The notes under the pieces are model-generated. The model was not told the DNA's origin and did no database searches. It saw only the letters and a program-made list of their open reading frames with translations. This document shows, piece by piece, positions 8,377 to 18,969 of a DNA stretch of 45,881 bases (within the stretch, counting starts at the first letter, position 1; every line of letters starts with the position of its first letter). This DNA comes from Halalkalibacter urbisdiaboli (GTDB lineage Bacteria > Bacillota > Bacilli > Bacillales > Bacillaceae_D), in NCBI RefSeq assembly GCF_002156385.1, contig NZ_MVJM01000009.1, positions 1 through 45,881 on the forward strand. The letters run 5' to 3'. A program made the position numbers and the translations under genes.

Positions 8377-10548
8377 ATGTTGAAAAAGATCAGTTTATTG
8401 ATGTTAATGCTTAGTTTCTTCTTACATGATGTTTCTGTTTATGCACAATTAGATAAAAATAATAATAATTCGACACAGGCTGTACTTATTATTGTCCCTA
8501 GCTTCTCTGTTATGGAGGCAGAGTGGCTTTGGAAACATGGAGAAAAGTCGAGCCTGTGGGAAAATGCTGCATTTGCTGCAATGAATGTACGTCCAGAGGG
8601 CCCATATTCATACTTAAATAATATGGTTAGCTTAAGTACAGGAAAAAAGGGGCTAGGTGTGCAGGAATGGAATGGTTATGAAGGAAATGAAGAGTGGAAT
8701 GGAGTTCCGGTTAGAGAGCTTGTATTGCAGTGGCGAGGGACTCCTCCTAAACAAAATATTGTTCATCCACAGGTACATCGTTTAATAGAAAAAAATCAAC
8801 AAAGTGCCCATCGAGCAGAGGTTGGGCTACTAGGAACCATTTTAAACGAGTCGAACATAAAGCGGTTCGTACTTGGACACAGTGATACACATACCGAAAG
8901 GATTCGCTACGGGCCGTTATTTACAATGGATTATCAAGGTGAAACCGAAGGTGATTTACTTGCAGCAGTTAAGAAAAATGAGAGTGTACCAAGTGGAATG
9001 GAAATGAATCATGATTTTATTATTCAGCATTTAGAAGAGCATGCTACGTCAAGCCATTTTACGGTAGTAGAATGGGGCGATATTCATCGTTTATTTGAAC
9101 AAAAACCATTGATGAAAAAGGAGCACTTTCATTCTCAATATGAAAGACAGCTGATCCGCTTAGAAAACTTTATTCACAGGGTTATGCACACCGTTGATAA
9201 AAATGTTTGGCTGGTGGCTCCAATGATGCATCAAGAAGCCTACGATGCAAAACAACAATTAGCTCCAGTTTTTTATTGGCACAGTGGAAAAGGAGGCTTT
9301 CTTACTTCCGATACGACTAGACAATCCTATGTTGTTAGTAATCTTGATATAGTACCCAGTATTTTGGCCACGTTTCAAATTCCACGTGAACGGTCTTTGC
9401 CTGGACAGGAAATTAAAATTGAAAACATCGGTACTGTTGATAAACAAGTTGGTTTTACAAACATTCAAGAAATGGTAGACATATTTGCAACCCGTGGAAG
9501 TGTTTTATCTATTTATATTACGTGTTTAGTGCTGCTTCTTCTAGTTTCAGGCTTAGGTACGGTCTTAGCTAGAGGAAAGGATGTTTGGGTACGGATTATT
9601 AAAATCGTATTAATTGCTGGCTGGAGTTCGCCATTATGGTTCTTGTTATTAACAATCCCTTATCAAGAAATAGGTGTGACAGGTTTTGTTCTTCTACTCA
9701 CAGCCTGTTCATTAGGGTGTGGATATTTATTTGAATCGTATTTCAAGCAATCGGTTGTGTTAATTGGAGCCATTTTATTTATTACGATTACGATCGACTT
9801 ATTGTTAGGCTCACCTCTTATGCAGCGCTCTTATTTAGGCTATGATCCGATAATTGGAGCAAGATATTATGGAATTGGGAATGAATACGCAGGAGTCTAT
9901 ATTATTACTGCCCTTGCTTGCCTTGTTCCGTTGTTTAAGTCAAAAAGACGCCGCCTTGTTTTTCTAGCGGTTATCATAATGATGCTATTCCAGTTAGTAA
10001 TGCTAGGGAAAAATACACTTGGGACAAACGCAGGGGCTACGTTATCTGCTGGGGTTGCTTATTTATTTGTGCTATTCTTGCTAATTAGAAGAAAGATTTC
10101 GTTAAAAGTGATGCTGTTCGTTTGTTTGATTGCAGGATCATTATCGCTAGGTTTACTTTACTTATTACAATTATCAGGTAGCCAATCTCATATTGGTATG
10201 GCTTTTGAACGATTAACTAGTGGAGATTTTCTTTACATCACTGATACAATCCAACGAAAGCTTGCCATGAATATAAAAATCTTTCGTCATTCGAACTGGA
10301 CACAATTGTTTATCACAAGTTATATTTTAGGCGCGATTATATTATGGAGAAGACGAATGAGAGTGGAGGAATATGAAGAACGTGTCTTTTTACAAGGGGG
10401 TGTAATCGCTTCGTTTGCTTTACTGCTTTTAAATGATTCAGGTGTCGTCGCAGCAGCGACATCTATGTTTTGTGTTGTTTCAGCCCATTATTATTGGCTG
10501 CTTACTCATTCTGAAGGAAAAGAAGAAGAACAGCAGGTCAGGATGTGA
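8377..10548 (+). CDS. Exported/membrane protein with alkaline-phosphatase-like N domain
   Basis: I do not recognise this 723-residue protein at gene level. It starts with a signal-like segment (about residues 1-23, ending SVYA). The following extracytoplasmic region (to about 375) begins AVLIIVPSFSVMEAEW and ends VVSNLDIVPSILATFQIP, which resembles the metal-site end of alkaline phosphatase/sulfatase-fold domains. About ten or eleven membrane helices follow, carrying ARYYGIGNEYAGVY and LLNDSGVVAA, which look like conserved functional loops. The ATG at 8377 is chosen because it gives the signal peptide and has AAAAGG upstream; earlier GTG and ATG codons lie in the DnaA boxes or lack a ribosome site. 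It converges with ydiF, 20 bases apart. An envelope polymer or lipid role is possible but not shown. Confidence 0.75.
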   Translation: MLKKISLLMLMLSFFLHDVSVYAQLDKNNNNSTQAVLIIVPSFSVMEAEWLWKHGEKSSLWENAAFAAMNVRPEGPYSYLNNMVSLSTGKKGLGVQEWNGYEGNEEWNGVPVRELVLQWRGTPPKQNIVHPQVHRLIEKNQQSAHRAEVGLLGTILNESNIKRFVLGHSDTHTERIRYGPLFTMDYQGETEGDLLAAVKKNESVPSGMEMNHDFIIQHLEEHATSSHFTVVEWGDIHRLFEQKPLMKKEHFHSQYERQLIRLENFIHRVMHTVDKNVWLVAPMMHQEAYDAKQQLAPVFYWHSGKGGFLTSDTTRQSYVVSNLDIVPSILATFQIPRERSLPGQEIKIENIGTVDKQVGFTNIQEMVDIFATRGSVLSIYITCLVLLLLVSGLGTVLARGKDVWVRIIKIVLIAGWSSPLWFLLLTIPYQEIGVTGFVLLLTACSLGCGYLFESYFKQSVVLIGAILFITITIDLLLGSPLMQRSYLGYDPIIGARYYGIGNEYAGVYIITALACLVPLFKSKRRRLVFLAVIIMMLFQLVMLGKNTLGTNAGATLSAGVAYLFVLFLLIRRKISLKVMLFVCLIAGSLSLGLLYLLQLSGSQSHIGMAFERLTSGDFLYITDTIQRKLAMNIKIFRHSNWTQLFITSYILGAIILWRRRMRVEEYEERVFLQGGVIASFALLLLNDSGVVAAATSMFCVVSAHYYWLLTHSEGKEEEQQVRM

Positions 10549-10568
10549 CCGTTGTCCTTCTTCTATGT

Positions 10569-12500
10569 TTATTCATGTTGAAGCTGTTCCCACTCTTCCA
10601 TTAGTTCTTCCATTAACCGGTTTGCCTCATCGATCGTTTGCTGGTACATTTGTGCTTTTTCATGATCGGAGTAAACAGCAGGATCGCAGAGTGCTTCTTC
10701 ATGCTCAGCAAGTTCTGTTTCTAATTGTTCAATTTTTGATTCTATTTCTTCAATACGTCTGAGTCGTTGCCGTTCGAGCTTCTTTGCTTCCTTATCTAGC
10801 TCGTACGTACGCTTATCTTGTTGACTATCATTTTGTTTAGAATGGCTTGAATTTTCTTTTTGCTTTAGTTCCTCGCGTTGACGCGTTTCTTCCTTTTTCT
10901 GAACAAAATAATCGTAATCTCCTAAATAAGTTGTTAGTGTACCTTTTTCCAGCTCTACAATTTTTGTTGCAATTCTGTTGAGGAAATAACGGTCATGTGA
11001 GACGAATAGCAAAGTACCAGGATAGTCGATGAGTGCGGATTCTAAGATTTCTTTAGAATCTAAATCAAGATGGTTTGTTGGTTCATCAAGAATAAGGAAG
11101 TTTGCTTTTTTCATCATTAATTTTGCTAGAGCAAGACGAGCCTTTTCACCACCACTTAAGGTTGAAACTGGCTTTAATACGTCATCACCACTAAAGAGGA
11201 AATTTCCTAAAATGGTCCGAATTTCTTTTTCCGGAGTTAGGCGATTTTCGTCCCAAAGCTCGTGAAGCACAAGTTTATTTGATTGAAGATTCGCTTGTTC
11301 TTGGTCATAATATCCTATAGATACATTACTCCCGTATCGAATCGTACCATTTTCAAAAGGAAGCTGTTTTAATATTGCTTTTAATAAGGTCGATTTACCA
11401 GCACCATTTGGCCCAACAAGGGCAATGCTTTCACCACGATCTATAGGGAAATCGAGGTTACGAAAAATAACATCATCTCCATAAGCGATATGGAGATTGG
11501 TTACTCTAAGCACTTCATTTCCACTTTGGCGTTGAATATCAAATGAAAAGGAAGCAGATTTTTCCGAACCAGCCGGGCGATCTAACAGCGTCATTTTTTC
11601 GAGCTGCTTACGTCTGCTTTGTGCCCGTTTTGTTGTAGAAGCTCTCGCTATATTACGTTGGATGAACTCCTCAAGCTTAGAAACCTCTTCTTGCTGCTTT
11701 TCAAATTGCTTTAGCTCAATTTCATAGCGTTTAGCCTTTTCTTCTAAGTAGTCGCTATAGTTTCCGGTGAATTTGGTTGAACGATATCGAGATAGTTCTA
11801 TCACTTGGGAGACGATTTTATCTAAAAAGTAACGATCATGTGAAACGATAAGCACAGCTCCAGGATAACTAGATAAATACTGCTCTAACCACGTTAATGT
11901 TTCGATATCAAGATGGTTTGTCGGCTCATCTAAAATAAGTAATTCTGGTTTCTTTAACAGAAGCTTGCCTAGAGCTAACCTTGTCTTCTGTCCGCCACTT
12001 AACGTAGAGATTTTCGTATTATAATCAAAGGAACCGAAATTTAAGCCCGATAGTACACTTCGAATATCGGCTTCATATTGATAACCACCTGAGTTTTTAA
12101 ATAATAATTGCTTTTCATCGTAATCTTTAAGAAGTTTCTCATATTTTGTTGAGTCTTTCATCAAAGATGGATCGGACATTTGCTCTTCCATCCTTCTTAT
12201 TTGCTTTTCCATGGTGCGAAGTGATTGGAAGACCGTAAGCATTTCATCCCAAATTGAGAGCTCCGATTCAAGACCTGTATCTTGGGCTAGATAGCCAAGC
12301 TGTACTTCCTTTGGTACAATGATGTCACCACTATCATATGATATTTGCCCAGCAATCATTTTTAATAACGTCGATTTACCAGCACCATTTCTTCCAACGA
12401 GTGCTACGCGCTCTCCAGTTTGGATATCAAGTTTAATATTTGATAAAATCGGTTCAGCACCGAATGATTTGCTCACATTTACACATTGTAAAATTATCAT
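10569..12500 (-). CDS. ydiF: ABC-F family ATPase YdiF
   Basis: This 643-residue protein has two ABC ATPase domains and no membrane helices, as in ribosome-associated ABC-F translation factors. Domain 1 has GRNGAGKST near residue 37 and LSGGQKTRLALGK, with LLILDEPTNHLD. The inter-domain linker is long, charged and arginine-rich (RASTTKRAQSRRKQLEKM), which inserts toward the peptidyl-tRNA in this family. Domain 2 has GPNGAGKST, LSGGEKARLALAK and a second DEPTNHLD. The C-terminal 100 residues form a Glu/Gln/Lys-rich coiled coil like that of Uup. The length matches B. subtilis YdiF. An AGGGATGAT site precedes the start. It is divergent from rex. Confidence 0.93.
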   Translation of the reverse strand: MIILQCVNVSKSFGAEPILSNIKLDIQTGERVALVGRNGAGKSTLLKMIAGQISYDSGDIIVPKEVQLGYLAQDTGLESELSIWDEMLTVFQSLRTMEKQIRRMEEQMSDPSLMKDSTKYEKLLKDYDEKQLLFKNSGGYQYEADIRSVLSGLNFGSFDYNTKISTLSGGQKTRLALGKLLLKKPELLILDEPTNHLDIETLTWLEQYLSSYPGAVLIVSHDRYFLDKIVSQVIELSRYRSTKFTGNYSDYLEEKAKRYEIELKQFEKQQEEVSKLEEFIQRNIARASTTKRAQSRRKQLEKMTLLDRPAGSEKSASFSFDIQRQSGNEVLRVTNLHIAYGDDVIFRNLDFPIDRGESIALVGPNGAGKSTLLKAILKQLPFENGTIRYGSNVSIGYYDQEQANLQSNKLVLHELWDENRLTPEKEIRTILGNFLFSGDDVLKPVSTLSGGEKARLALAKLMMKKANFLILDEPTNHLDLDSKEILESALIDYPGTLLFVSHDRYFLNRIATKIVELEKGTLTTYLGDYDYFVQKKEETRQREELKQKENSSHSKQNDSQQDKRTYELDKEAKKLERQRLRRIEEIESKIEQLETELAEHEEALCDPAVYSDHEKAQMYQQTIDEANRLMEELMEEWEQLQHE

Positions 12501-12685
12501 TGGATATCATCCCTAATCTATATTAAAGCAGTCTATTTCAAATGTAAGTGTAACTCATTCTTAAGGTTTCAACAACTTATTGAACAGTGACGATAAACAA
12601 TTACATTACTTGAAAAATGGTGTAGAATAGATTGTAGATTTTATCTTGTTTTTAGATAGGATTGGGTAGAAGGAGGCTACTGACA

Positions 12686-13318
12686 ATGTCAGACCAAACC
12701 AAGATTCCTCAAGCTACCGCTAAGCGTTTGCCGTTATATTATCGGTTTTTAGAGAATTTACATGCCTCAGGTAAGCAGCGTGTATCTTCGACTGAGCTTA
12801 GCGAAGCGGTTAAAGTAGATTCAGCAACAATTCGCCGTGATTTCTCCTATTTTGGCGCATTAGGAAAAAAAGGATATGGCTATAATGTAAATTATCTACT
12901 AAGTTTCTTTAGAAAGACTCTTGACCAAGACGAGCTAACAAAGGTTATCCTTGTAGGGGTTGGGAATTTAGGTACAGCCTTTTTAAATTACAACTTTTCC
13001 AAAAATAATAATACACAAATTGTGATGGCTTTTGATGTCGATGAATCAAAGGTAGGGACAGAAATTGGTGGGGTAACAATCTATAATCTAGCCGATTTAG
13101 AGGAGATTATCGACCCGGAGGTTACCGTGGCTATTCTTACCGTTCCGGTTGTAGCTGCGCAAAAAATAGCAGATCGTCTTATCGATGCCGGAATTAATGG
13201 TATTCTGAACTTTACACCAGCTAGACTTTCTGTACCTGATTCTGTGCGAGTCCATCATATTGATTTATCCGTTGAGTTACAGGCTCTCGTTTATTTTTTA
13301 AAGCATTATCCGCTATAG
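12686..13318 (+). CDS. rex: Redox-sensing transcriptional repressor Rex
   Basis: Rex represses fermentation and respiration genes until a rising NADH/NAD+ ratio releases it from DNA. The 210-residue protein has an N-terminal winged helix ([16 protein letters not shown], then [20 protein letters not shown] as recognition region) and a Rossmann domain with [10 protein letters not shown] near residue 91 and an acidic strand end VMAFDVD. The C-terminal helix used for domain-swapped dimerisation is present. The ATG at 12686 has AAGGAGGCT about eight bases upstream. No perfect Rex operator (TTGTGAA-N4-TTCACAA) was seen in its own promoter. Confidence 0.95.
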   Translation: MSDQTKIPQATAKRLPLYYRFLENLHASGKQRVSSTELSEAVKVDSATIRRDFSYFGALGKKGYGYNVNYLLSFFRKTLDQDELTKVILVGVGNLGTAFLNYNFSKNNNTQIVMAFDVDESKVGTEIGGVTIYNLADLEEIIDPEVTVAILTVPVVAAQKIADRLIDAGINGILNFTPARLSVPDSVRVHHIDLSVELQALVYFLKHYPL

Positions 13319-13355
13319 TAGTCATTGCAACTATAATAATAAGGAGGTTTCAACC

Positions 13356-13538
13356 ATGGGTTTAGGTGCTGGAAGTATCGCCATTATTGCTCTTGTTGCT
13401 TTGTTGATTTTTGGACCGAAGAAGCTGCCTGAATTAGGAAAGGCTGCTGGGAATACACTTCGTGAGTTTAAAAACGCAACAAAAGGTTTAGCAGACGAAG
13501 ACGAAGAAAAAAAGAAAAAAGACAACGACAGTAAATAG
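13356..13538 (+). CDS. tatA: Twin-arginine translocase subunit TatA
   Basis: This 60-residue protein has one N-terminal membrane helix (about residues 5-19), the hinge FGPKKLPELGKAAG at 19-32, an amphipathic helix, and a charged tail rich in Asp, Glu and Lys. It forms the translocation pore recruited by TatC for folded proteins. Bacillus Tat systems lack TatB, and none is present here. An AAGGAGGT site precedes the ATG. tatC follows 14 bases downstream. Confidence 0.95.
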   Translation: MGLGAGSIAIIALVALLIFGPKKLPELGKAAGNTLREFKNATKGLADEDEEKKKKDNDSK

Positions 13539-13552
13539 GAAGGGTCTTTTAC

Positions 13553-14320
13553 ATGGAATCACGTGATATGTCGGTAATGGACCATATTGTTGAATTGAGA
13601 CGAAGGATTGTTATCGTCCTCGTCTTTTTTACGATCGCTCTCATTGCCGGTTTCTTTTTAGCAGCACCAATGATTACGTATTTGCAAAGTGCCCCAACGG
13701 CACAAAATCTTCCGATGAATGCCTTTAAAATGACCGACCCAATTCGAATTTATATGACGTTTGCGTTTGCAAGTGCATTAATTATGATTTTCCCGGTTAT
13801 CATGTATCAGTTATGGGCATTTATTAGACCAGGGTTACACGAGCATGAACAAAAGGCGACACTTGCCTATATTCCAGCTGCATTTCTTCTTTTCTTAACA
13901 GGGATTGCATTTTCATATTTCATTTTGTTCCCATTTATTATTGATTTTATGGGGAAGCTCGCGGAGCGTTTAGGGATTACTGAGCAGTACGGAATTAATG
14001 AATATTTTAGCTTTTTATTTCAAATTACGTTGCCGTTTGGTGTACTGTTTCAATTACCAGTTGTGGTCATGTTTCTTACACGACTTGGTCTTATTACTCC
14101 AGAATTTCTATCAAGCATTCGCAAGCTTGCATACTTTGTCTTATTAGTTATTGCAGGATTTATTACACCGCCAGAAGTGGTTTCTCATTTGATGGTCACG
14201 CTGCCACTTTTGCTTTTATATGAGTTTAGTATATGGGTGTCGCGTATAACGTATCGGAAAGTGGAAAAGGCACAGCGTTTACTTGATGAGCAATTAAAAG
14301 AAGAGCAGTCAAATAAGTAG
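13553..14320 (+). CDS. tatC: Twin-arginine translocase subunit TatC
   Basis: TatC is the receptor for twin-arginine signal peptides. The 255-residue protein has six membrane helices, the N-terminal cytoplasmic motif HIVELRRRIV, and AFIRPGLHEHEQK, the first cytoplasmic loop with the conserved glutamates that bind the signal peptide. FITPPEVVSHLMVTLPLLLLYE matches the family's fifth and sixth helices. GGAAGGG lies before the ATG. It forms an operon with tatA, like tatAy-tatCy, and ends at a terminator. Confidence 0.96.
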   Translation: MESRDMSVMDHIVELRRRIVIVLVFFTIALIAGFFLAAPMITYLQSAPTAQNLPMNAFKMTDPIRIYMTFAFASALIMIFPVIMYQLWAFIRPGLHEHEQKATLAYIPAAFLLFLTGIAFSYFILFPFIIDFMGKLAERLGITEQYGINEYFSFLFQITLPFGVLFQLPVVVMFLTRLGLITPEFLSSIRKLAYFVLLVIAGFITPPEVVSHLMVTLPLLLLYEFSIWVSRITYRKVEKAQRLLDEQLKEEQSNK

Positions 14321-14323
14321 TGA

Positions 14324-14355
14324 AAGCTAGTCAATTTTTGGACTAGCTTCTTCTG
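14324..14355 (+). terminator. Terminator after tatC
   Basis: A 9-bp perfect stem (14324-14332 with 14341-14349) is followed by a pyrimidine-rich stretch with an imperfect T-run. Confidence 0.65.
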
Positions 14356-14512
14356 TTATTCATTACTATTTTGATTGTATTTGTGAAAACATTAACATGT
14401 AACGGCGGAATGGCATTTTGAAACAAGGAGTAGTTCTTTAAGTTACTAAAGAAGGTGCTTCGTAATGAGTCCTTCTTGGGGGAGTGACAGGAAAGAGCCT
14501 TATAAATAATAA

Positions 14513-14541
14513 GCATATGTTCTATCCACGTATCATATAAT
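14513..14541 (+). promoter_or_regulatory. Possible sigma-E (mother-cell) promoter
   Basis: GCATATG at 14513-14519 and CATATAAT at 14534-14541, 14 bases apart, fit the sigma-E consensus (about KMATATT, N13-15, CATACAMT). A sigma-A reading of the same TATAAT has no usable -35. The lipoprotein gene starts 79 bases further on. The preceding stretch 14356-14512 holds no gene I can support. Confidence 0.4.
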
Positions 14542-14620
14542 ACTCTTGGCCAAGATAAAGAGATTGATAAGGATGAAAGAAATCATGTTTGATGACTTTC
14601 ATCTTATGCAGGAGGAGCAG

Positions 14621-15040
14621 ATGGAGAGAATGAAACGCTTCGTAGTTTGTATGGGGGTCATTATGCTGGTTGCTTGTGAACAGCAGGAACTGCATGAAGA
14701 AAGGTTTGTGTTCACAGAAGAGGGGCCATGGAGCTTGGAGTCATCTGAAAAACAAACGAACCCGATCCTGGGGACAATGAATCAAGATTATGGTAAGCAG
14801 GGAATGCAAGCTTTGATTCGTAAGTGGTCTATCGAGGAGCAATGTCAACCAAGTTTATATTGTGAAGAGCTTCAAGAGACAATGTCAACAGAAGAGTTAG
14901 TACGCAGGATTGAAAGTGGTCAAGTTAGATTCTCTTATCAGCATTCAGATGACCTTGCGAGAAATAGTGAAATACGACGCGAGCTTCTAAAGGAATTTGA
15001 GAAGCTGTACTATTCGAAAACAGAAGAACTTCTATGGTGA
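14621..15040 (+). CDS. Small putative lipoprotein, function unknown
   Basis: I do not recognise this 139-residue protein. Its N terminus has the form of a lipoprotein signal: basic start, hydrophobic FVVCMGVIML, lipobox LVAC with Cys19, then a charged mature part. The mature region is hydrophilic, with QALIRKWSIEEQCQPSLYCEELQ, including two closely spaced cysteines, and a Glu/Arg-rich helix-forming end. AGGAGG five bases before the ATG at 14621 decides the start; more upstream in-frame codons lack such a site. It stands alone between tatC and the thiC riboswitch, behind a sigma-E-like promoter, which hints at a sporulation role (inference). Confidence 0.65.
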   Translation: MERMKRFVVCMGVIMLVACEQQELHEERFVFTEEGPWSLESSEKQTNPILGTMNQDYGKQGMQALIRKWSIEEQCQPSLYCEELQETMSTEELVRRIESGQVRFSYQHSDDLARNSEIRRELLKEFEKLYYSKTEELLW

Positions 15041-15100
15041 AAAAAGTGCTTTTATTTACCATTTTTATCTGCTACAATAAATTTACAAGTTCATAGCAAT

Positions 15101-15200
15101 AACTAGGGGTGTCCTAAGTAGTGGGACTGAGAGAGAAGCGCGCTGAAGTTTCTTAACCCTTTGGACCTGATCTGGATCATACCAGCGTGGGAAAGTTAAC
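15101..15200 (+). ncRNA. TPP (THI-box) riboswitch
   Basis: The aptamer core is clear: GGGGTGTCC near the 5' end, CTGAGAGAG (15127-15135), CCCTTTGGACCTGATCTGG (15157-15175) and ACCAGCGTGGGAA near the 3' end. It binds thiamine diphosphate. A terminator at 15237-15273 completes a transcription-off switch for thiC. A TACAAT box at 15073-15078 upstream is the likely -10 element. Confidence 0.96.
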
Positions 15201-15236
15201 GTAACGATTGTGAAAAAAACGATTGTTTTACATAGT

Positions 15237-17131
<1,895 letters not shown>

Positions 17132-17142
17132 TCAGTAAAGTG

Positions 17143-17187
17143 GGTTGTTCCAAAGGACGATTTTTGTCTGTTGGAACAACCTTTTCT
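17143..17187 (+). terminator. Terminator after thiC
   Basis: An 11-bp perfect stem (17143-17153 with 17171-17181) is followed by TTTTCT. Confidence 0.8.
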
Positions 17188-17233
17188 ATGGTAAAATAGC
17201 CACATTATGGTATAGGCAAGGAGGTGGGAGAGC

Positions 17234-18616
17234 ATTTTACCGACAAAAGGATTCACCACGATTTTTTGGGGTTTAATGATTACCTTTCTAGATTTTAAAA
17301 TTAATCAAATCTCAATCTTTCCCGATTTTATAGGTATTCTTGTTGTGTTATCAGGATGTCAAACAATTGCATTAGAGGATGAGCGAATTAAAAAAATGAT
17401 TCCTTGGGCTTACGTGGCGCTTTTAACTTCGTGTTCGCAATGGCTTCTAAGCTTTTTCTCAAACGCACAAACCTCTCAAAAGATAGGAATGTTTGAATAC
17501 CCCATTTTGAATACTTTTTTGTTAATAGAAACGATTAGTCAAATGGTTTTTATCATCCTTATCTTAATGATGATGGAGTATTTTATTCAGATAACAAAAG
17601 AAAATGATGAGAAGGATTGGACTAGGATTTTTGAACGGAGAAAAAGGTTTTATTTTTATGTATCGGTTAGTTTGTTCATACTAGCACCATTAATCATTTT
17701 TTTTCCAGAAAGTCTAACTATTTTGTTTATAATTCTATCTCTCTTAGCTTTTATTGCATTTATTCAAATATTAATGACATCTTATCGAGTGAAAGAACTA
17801 TTCAGGGAAGAATTGCTAACAATTAAGCAAGGCGAATTCGAACAAACTCAATTTTTGAAAGTAAGAAAAAAGCTAATGATTATAGGTATTCTAGTTATTA
17901 GTAGTTGGATACCTAGTTATATTAAAAGTGCGCAAATGCAAGTAAGTGAGCCTATATTATTACCGACTTTTGTGGCAGTTGGAGAGGATTCTGACTCCTT
18001 GTCCGCTTATGTTCTTCATAATGAACAGGACCAGGGACCTTATTTCTCTTCGTTCGAAGGGGCAGACCATTTTACAATTCTAAGAAGTCCTTTTTTCAAT
18101 GTAGATCAGTTTCAATTAAGACATGAGACTATAAAGAAATTAGCTGAAAAGGAACAGAACGAGCTTGTATTTTCTAATGGTACTACAGTTGATGCTAGCT
18201 CTGGATACTTTCACGTGTTCCAAGAAGGAAAGCCAGGGGATGATTTCCTCGAGTTAATTGATGAACATACAAGTGGGGGAGAATACACTTCAACTTGGAG
18301 GGTATTGAAAACGTTCAACTTAGTGGAAGAATGGTCCTTACCATTTACGAAAGAGTTGGAACCGTATTTTAGTTATAAATGGGTGACCGAGACACAAAGG
18401 GAGAAGCAGAACCAGTTTGAAAAAGGAGATCTCATTACATTCATACTTGAACCCAGGACGGAAACAGCAAAAATAGTTTCCATTGAGGCTCCGCTTCAAA
18501 TAAGAATGAAAACAGAAACTGGCGGAGAGCACGAGGTTATTTTATCTCATATTTATATCCGACCAAACATAACAGAACAAAATATGAAAGAAATTCTAAT
18601 GAAAAGAAAGCACTAA
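17234..18616 (+). CDS. Unknown membrane protein, possibly starting at ATT
   Basis: I do not recognise this protein. From ATG 17276 it has 446 residues. The frame is open upstream, and an AAGGAGG site ends nine bases before an in-frame ATT at 17234; the extra 14 residues (LPTKGFTTIFWGLM part) make a complete first membrane helix leading into DFKINQISIFPDFIG, a pattern I associate with small Bacillus membrane proteins. ATG 17276 has no proper ribosome site. Hydrophobic helices lie at about residues 15-40, 57-77, 95-115, 145-200 and 210-230, with a roughly 220-residue hydrophilic C-terminal domain. Downstream is a repeat element. Confidence 0.6.
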   Translation: MLPTKGFTTIFWGLMITFLDFKINQISIFPDFIGILVVLSGCQTIALEDERIKKMIPWAYVALLTSCSQWLLSFFSNAQTSQKIGMFEYPILNTFLLIETISQMVFIILILMMMEYFIQITKENDEKDWTRIFERRKRFYFYVSVSLFILAPLIIFFPESLTILFIILSLLAFIAFIQILMTSYRVKELFREELLTIKQGEFEQTQFLKVRKKLMIIGILVISSWIPSYIKSAQMQVSEPILLPTFVAVGEDSDSLSAYVLHNEQDQGPYFSSFEGADHFTILRSPFFNVDQFQLRHETIKKLAEKEQNELVFSNGTTVDASSGYFHVFQEGKPGDDFLELIDEHTSGGEYTSTWRVLKTFNLVEEWSLPFTKELEPYFSYKWVTETQREKQNQFEKGDLITFILEPRTETAKIVSIEAPLQIRMKTETGGEHEVILSHIYIRPNITEQNMKEILMKRKH

Positions 18617-18635
18617 AGTAATTTACAAACAAACA

Positions 18636-18755
18636 AGGGGATGCCCCAAACGGTTTGTAGTTAATCTATTGGAACATCCCAGACCGCAATGTGCGGAGTC
18701 GCTACATGTTTAAAAAGCCTCACGATGAGTGATTTTCTCATCGTAAGGCTTTCTT
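18636..18755 (-). repeat. Composite two-hairpin element, minus orientation
   Basis: Read on the minus strand from the ydiK stop: a hairpin with arms CTTACGATGAG and CTCATCGTGAGG, then CTTTTTAAACATGTAGCG, then a second hairpin with arms GGGATGTTCCAA and TTGGGGCATCCC (two G-U pairs). The second hairpin pairs better on the minus strand than on the plus strand. The same two hairpins and linker occur at 32117-32253 in plus orientation. The first hairpin plus T5 is the likely ydiK terminator; the second may stop transcription from the left. Confidence 0.75.
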
Positions 18756-18756
18756 A

Positions 18757-18969
18757 CTAATCCTTCTTATTTTTCTTTTGAATGCGTCTAATTGCTCGAC
18801 GTAATAAGAAGAAGCGGATCGCTATCATAAAGTCAATTGTAGCGAACGCGATGATTAAATACGTCCAAAAGTTCCATCCGGACGTTATCACGTTTTGAAT
18901 GGCGAAATAAACCAACAATACCCCGATGGTAAAATACATCAAAGCCATTGTAGTTGGAGAGGCCCTCAT
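18757..18969 (-). CDS. ydiK: DUF4305-type small membrane protein YdiK
   Basis: This 70-residue protein has two membrane helices (about residues 7-27 and 34-53) and a strongly basic tail (LLRRAIRRIQKKNKKD). Its position directly downstream of the CPBP protease gene and opposite groES is that of B. subtilis ydiK, a DUF4305 protein. A GGAGGT site seven bases upstream fixes the ATG at 18969, and it overlaps the ydiL stop by four bases (ATGA). Function is unknown. Confidence 0.8.
   Translation of the reverse strand: MRASPTTMALMYFTIGVLLVYFAIQNVITSGWNFWTYLIIAFATIDFMIAIRFFLLRRAIRRIQKKNKKD

Noticed and set aside
11029-11265. Plus-strand frame inside ydiF
   Set aside because: It is an antisense shadow of the ABC-F coding sequence with no ribosome site.
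12501-12685. Rex operator in the ydiF-rex divergent region
   Set aside because: No sequence close to TTGTGAA-N4-TTCACAA was found.
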